Shown in pieces: positions 61,070 to 64,000 of a stretch of 64,000 bases of DNA (positions are counted from its first letter, which is position 1; the number at the start of each line of letters is the position of its first letter). Source of the DNA: Prevotella communis (lineage in GTDB: Bacteria > Bacteroidota > Bacteroidia > Bacteroidales > Bacteroidaceae); assembly GCF_022024115.1 (NCBI RefSeq), contig NZ_CP091792.1, positions 620,001-684,000 on the forward strand, read 5' to 3'. The translations under genes were made by a program, and so were the position numbers. The notes beneath the pieces are model-generated. The model was not told where the DNA came from and made no database searches. It was given only the letters and a program-made list of their open reading frames with translations.

Positions 61070-63619
61070 ATGCTGAAACATAAAAGACTTATATTTCTCT
61101 TAGCGGCTCTGCCGTTACTTGGTGCTCAGGCACAGAATACTGTTATTGATATTAGAAACGGGAACGGTAATAATACCTCAAGTAATTATATTACCTACGA
61201 CAAGGCTATTTCTGTAGCTTCAGGTAATACTGCCGATGTGAAATTGGCCCGTTATTGCTATCTCACGTCGGCTGTCAGCGGTAAGGGCACTATCAATCTC
61301 TATGCTGGCGGTGAGCGCTGCTATCTGGGAACCAAGAGTGGGGCCTCATGGGCTAACTGGACGAATTTTAGAGGTGACGCCCACATATACCCTTTCAAGG
61401 AGAATTCTCCCTCTGCAGGTTCTTACAATGTCGTCCTGGCGCATGGTGGAAAGGTCTTCTCGCCCGAAAATATTGACGACTGTATCAAGGGTGGCAAACT
61501 GAATAATGCCATGCAGAACTGTAAGGTGACGGTGCATAGCGGTGCCATTCTCTGCAATGAGGCCAACAATGCCAATGCCGGCGGTTTTCGTATTGGCGAA
61601 TTGCAGATGGAGGCCGGCTCTACCTTGCAAGGCTATATGAAGAAGGATCGCAAGTCCTATTATCTGGTTGGCAACCTGAACACCGATGCCGTCTTGGCAG
61701 GTATGATAGCTCCTAATAGCGGTAGCATCCTGGGACTCATCAAGGAGGGCACTGGAACCTATCGCATCACGGGTAATCAGAATAACCTCACCGGCGCACT
61801 GCGTGTGAAGGCTGGTAAAGTGCTGATCAACAATGACCGTGCTGAGGCTGAAAGCAAGAAATACAGTGGCGCGCTGGGGGCGATGAGCAGTGAGTCAACG
61901 CCTGTGGCCTACGTCCTGACCAATGGTGTCCTCGGCGGTACGGGTAGCATTGGCGGCATGGTGGATAACTATGGTACCATCGAACCTGGCGACGAGACTC
62001 CGGGCGTGCTGACCCTTAAGAACTATGCCGCACCAACGAAGAATGCCAACCTCACGGTGCATCCCGCTTCTGTGTTGCGCTTCAAGGTGGCTTCTGTCGA
62101 CAGTTATGACCAGTTGGTAGTGGCAGGTAGCCTCAACTATAGTAATATGACGGAGGATTTCTCTACGAGCGAGGTGGCTCCAGTTATCACGCTTGCCCTC
62201 GAAGAACTGCCTTTTAAGGTAGGAACGGAGATTACCGTCTTAAAGGCAAAGAGCAAGTCTGGCAACTGGCAGTTCCACCTGTTGCAGCCGGGCAAGGGCA
62301 CCTGGGCTCTTGAAGAGGTAACAGATGACGAGGGCTATAAGGTGGTGCTACGTCTGGCTTCTACAGAAGATGCCGACCCCAATAATCCTGTAGATCCGAA
62401 TAATCCGGAGATTCCAGAGAGTACCATGGGTGCACTCTATGATGATGGTATCAATGACAATACCGACAGCAAGACGTTGCGCTACTATGCCGAGAAGAAT
62501 GGCAAGAAGATAGGTATGGCATTCTGTACCTACAAGGGACTGGATAGCGACCGTTCTGAGGCTGCCCGCCAGTTTAGTATGATGGTGGCCGAGAACGAGA
62601 TGAAGATGGATGTGCTGCAACCCTCACAGGGAAATTTCAGTTGGGGTGCCGCCGATGGCCTTGTCTCTTTGGCGAAAGCAAATAATATGACTGTTCGTGG
62701 TCACTGTCTGGTATGGCATACCCAACAGCCTACTTGGCTGAGTAGCGATGGTAAGAAGAATGACAAAGGCTGGACACGCCAGCAGGCATTGGACATCATG
62801 AAGAATCATATCACCACAGTACTCCAGCATTTCAAGGGTAAGGTGGTAGAATGGGATGTCGTCAACGAGTGTCTGGACGATGACCAGAGCATTATCCGTA
62901 CCAATCCAAATGGCTATAAACTGCGTCCTACGGTATGGCAGCAGGCTATCGGTGATGACTATATCGACTCTGCATTCGTTTATGCCCGTAGGGCGGATCC
63001 GGATATCCAGCTCTATCTGAACGATTATGATGTGGAGATGCAGGGTAAAGCCAAGGCTGTGGCTTTCTCTAATCTGGTGAAACGTCTGCAGTCAAAGCAG
63101 ATTCCTTTGGATGGTGTCGGTCTGCAGTGCCACTTCTCTATCGGTGATGTGGACTCCGTGAAGTTGGAAAAGACCATCCGCCTTTTTGGCGAGGCCGGTC
63201 TGAAATGTATTATCACGGAACTGGATATGGGCGTACCCTCTACGACGACTGCTAATCTGGAGGAGCAGGCACGTAACTACCGTATGATAACCGATATTGT
63301 GCTGAATAACGACAATTGTCCTAACCTCGTTATCTGGGGTATTAAGGATAATGACTCATGGCGTAGCAATTCTAATCCGTTGCTCTATAACTCCGGTCTC
63401 GGAAAGAAGAAGGCGTGGTATGCGGTGCGTTCCGCTCTGCGCCACCGTTATCTCCAACAGGAAAAACTGCTTGCCGATGTTCCTGAGATCGACACGAACA
63501 CCAATCGTTCTAAGCCGCATGTCTATACGACGAAGGGCACTAAGCTCGGCTCGTTGGAGATATGGCCTAAGTTACCACAAGGTATTTATATTGTTGAAGG
63601 AAAACTAAGAATGAAATAA
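61070..63619 (+). CDS. GH10 endo-xylanase with beta-strand-repeat N-terminus and T9SS-like tail
   Basis: An 849-residue secreted enzyme. After the signal peptide (LIFLLAALPLLGAQAQ) about 400 residues read as beta-solenoid, including an autotransporter-associated-strand type segment near 228-255 (GTYRITGNQNNLTGALRVKA). A DPNNPVDPNNPEIPE linker leads to the GH10 barrel (about 455-800): AENEMKMDVLQPSQGNF, RGHCLVWHTQQPTW, acid/base Glu near 594 in VEWDVVNECL and nucleophile Glu near 716 in CIITELDMGVP. The C-terminus (LGSLEIWPKLPQGIYIVEGK) is T9SS-like. Endo-1,4-beta-xylanase is the usual activity and the best clue to the substrate of the whole locus. Confidence 0.93.
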   Translation: MLKHKRLIFLLAALPLLGAQAQNTVIDIRNGNGNNTSSNYITYDKAISVASGNTADVKLARYCYLTSAVSGKGTINLYAGGERCYLGTKSGASWANWTNFRGDAHIYPFKENSPSAGSYNVVLAHGGKVFSPENIDDCIKGGKLNNAMQNCKVTVHSGAILCNEANNANAGGFRIGELQMEAGSTLQGYMKKDRKSYYLVGNLNTDAVLAGMIAPNSGSILGLIKEGTGTYRITGNQNNLTGALRVKAGKVLINNDRAEAESKKYSGALGAMSSESTPVAYVLTNGVLGGTGSIGGMVDNYGTIEPGDETPGVLTLKNYAAPTKNANLTVHPASVLRFKVASVDSYDQLVVAGSLNYSNMTEDFSTSEVAPVITLALEELPFKVGTEITVLKAKSKSGNWQFHLLQPGKGTWALEEVTDDEGYKVVLRLASTEDADPNNPVDPNNPEIPESTMGALYDDGINDNTDSKTLRYYAEKNGKKIGMAFCTYKGLDSDRSEAARQFSMMVAENEMKMDVLQPSQGNFSWGAADGLVSLAKANNMTVRGHCLVWHTQQPTWLSSDGKKNDKGWTRQQALDIMKNHITTVLQHFKGKVVEWDVVNECLDDDQSIIRTNPNGYKLRPTVWQQAIGDDYIDSAFVYARRADPDIQLYLNDYDVEMQGKAKAVAFSNLVKRLQSKQIPLDGVGLQCHFSIGDVDSVKLEKTIRLFGEAGLKCIITELDMGVPSTTTANLEEQARNYRMITDIVLNNDNCPNLVIWGIKDNDSWRSNSNPLLYNSGLGKKKAWYAVRSALRHRYLQQEKLLADVPEIDTNTNRSKPHVYTTKGTKLGSLEIWPKLPQGIYIVEGKLRMK

Positions 63620-63623
63620 TATA

Positions 63624-64000
63624 ATGAAAAAGGTATTTTTCTTGCTTTTTACGTGGAGCATGACATGCGGCATGTATGCTGCCGACATGGTATCGCCCAA
63701 TGCGAAGTTAAAGGTTGTAACAGCGGGTAAAGGCTGTAAGGTCTATTATCAGCAGCAACAGGTGCTTGACATCCCTGTACTGGGAAATGGCAACTCACAG
63801 ATTCAGAAGGTGAGCAAGGCGCATCATGTAGCAGCCGATTATCAGATGCTGACAGGTAAGCGTCTGCATTGCATCAATGAGGCCAACGAGTATCAGCTGA
63901 CACTCAGTAAGGATATCCGTCTGACGATGCGTCTGTATAATGATGGTGTCGCCTTCCGTTACGATGGCTTGTCGGACAAGGAGAAGACGGCCTATAAGAT
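63624..64000 (+). CDS. GH97 family glycosidase, N-terminal part, cut by window edge
   Basis: About 125 residues are visible: a signal peptide (MKKVFFLLFTWSMTCGMYA) and the start of a GH97 N-terminal domain (MVSPNAKLKVVTAGKGCKVYY, later IRLTMRLYNDGVAFRYDG). The open frame runs to the last base. It starts four bases after the GH10 stop, so it belongs to the same operon. The catalytic part is outside the window, so its mechanism cannot be told. Confidence 0.85.
   Translation, partial: MKKVFFLLFTWSMTCGMYAADMVSPNAKLKVVTAGKGCKVYYQQQQVLDIPVLGNGNSQIQKVSKAHHVAADYQMLTGKRLHCINEANEYQLTLSKDIRLTMRLYNDGVAFRYDGLSDKEKTAYK

Overview
This window comes from a gut or rumen Bacteroidetes chromosome, most likely Prevotella. 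The evidence is the paired SusC/SusD loci, a hybrid two-component regulator, type IX secretion system (T9SS) parts, the near absence of Shine-Dalgarno boxes, and repeated promoters with the TAnnTTTG -7 element typical of the phylum.

Region 1 (1-7000) lies on the minus strand. It holds a thiamine operon (thiS-thiE-thiG-thiC-thiF, with thiF cut by the window edge) behind a TPP riboswitch and a well-formed promoter. Upstream of it on the same strand is clpB, which ends in a strong hairpin. Region 2 (7000-23600) is mostly housekeeping: a giant alpha-2-macroglobulin-like protein, a DUF1573 protein, MeaB, IspH, a subtilisin-like protease with a T9SS-type tail, a REP-associated (Y1/HUH) transposase with an internal 27-bp tandem repeat and an extra C-terminal domain, cytidylate kinase, PorQ, a TonB protein, a polyprenyl diphosphate synthase, a TatD nuclease and tRNA-Ser(GGA).

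Region 3 (23900-40340) is a seven-gene operon with two SusC/SusD pairs and three lipoproteins built from fasciclin (FAS1) domains, and no recognisable glycan-degrading enzyme. Region 4 (40340-64000, running off the edge) starts with an apparent orphan promoter-terminator unit and a hybrid two-component system regulator. It continues with a very large secreted protein of unknown function and a run of hemicellulases: GH43, GH5-GH43, GH97, GH31, GH43-CBM6-esterase, GH10 with a beta-strand-repeat N-terminus, and the start of a second GH97. Together regions 3 and 4 look like one regulated system for capture and breakdown of a decorated xylan, with several enzymes probably exported by the T9SS that PorQ belongs to.

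The most unusual thread is small-scale. At least fourteen places carry tracts of 7-bp tandem microrepeats made of quite different words. They sit between genes, across start and stop codons, and inside coding regions at signal peptides and linkers. Two of them form an exact 34-bp inverted repeat that brackets thiC. No database search was possible, so all names rest on motifs read from the sequence.
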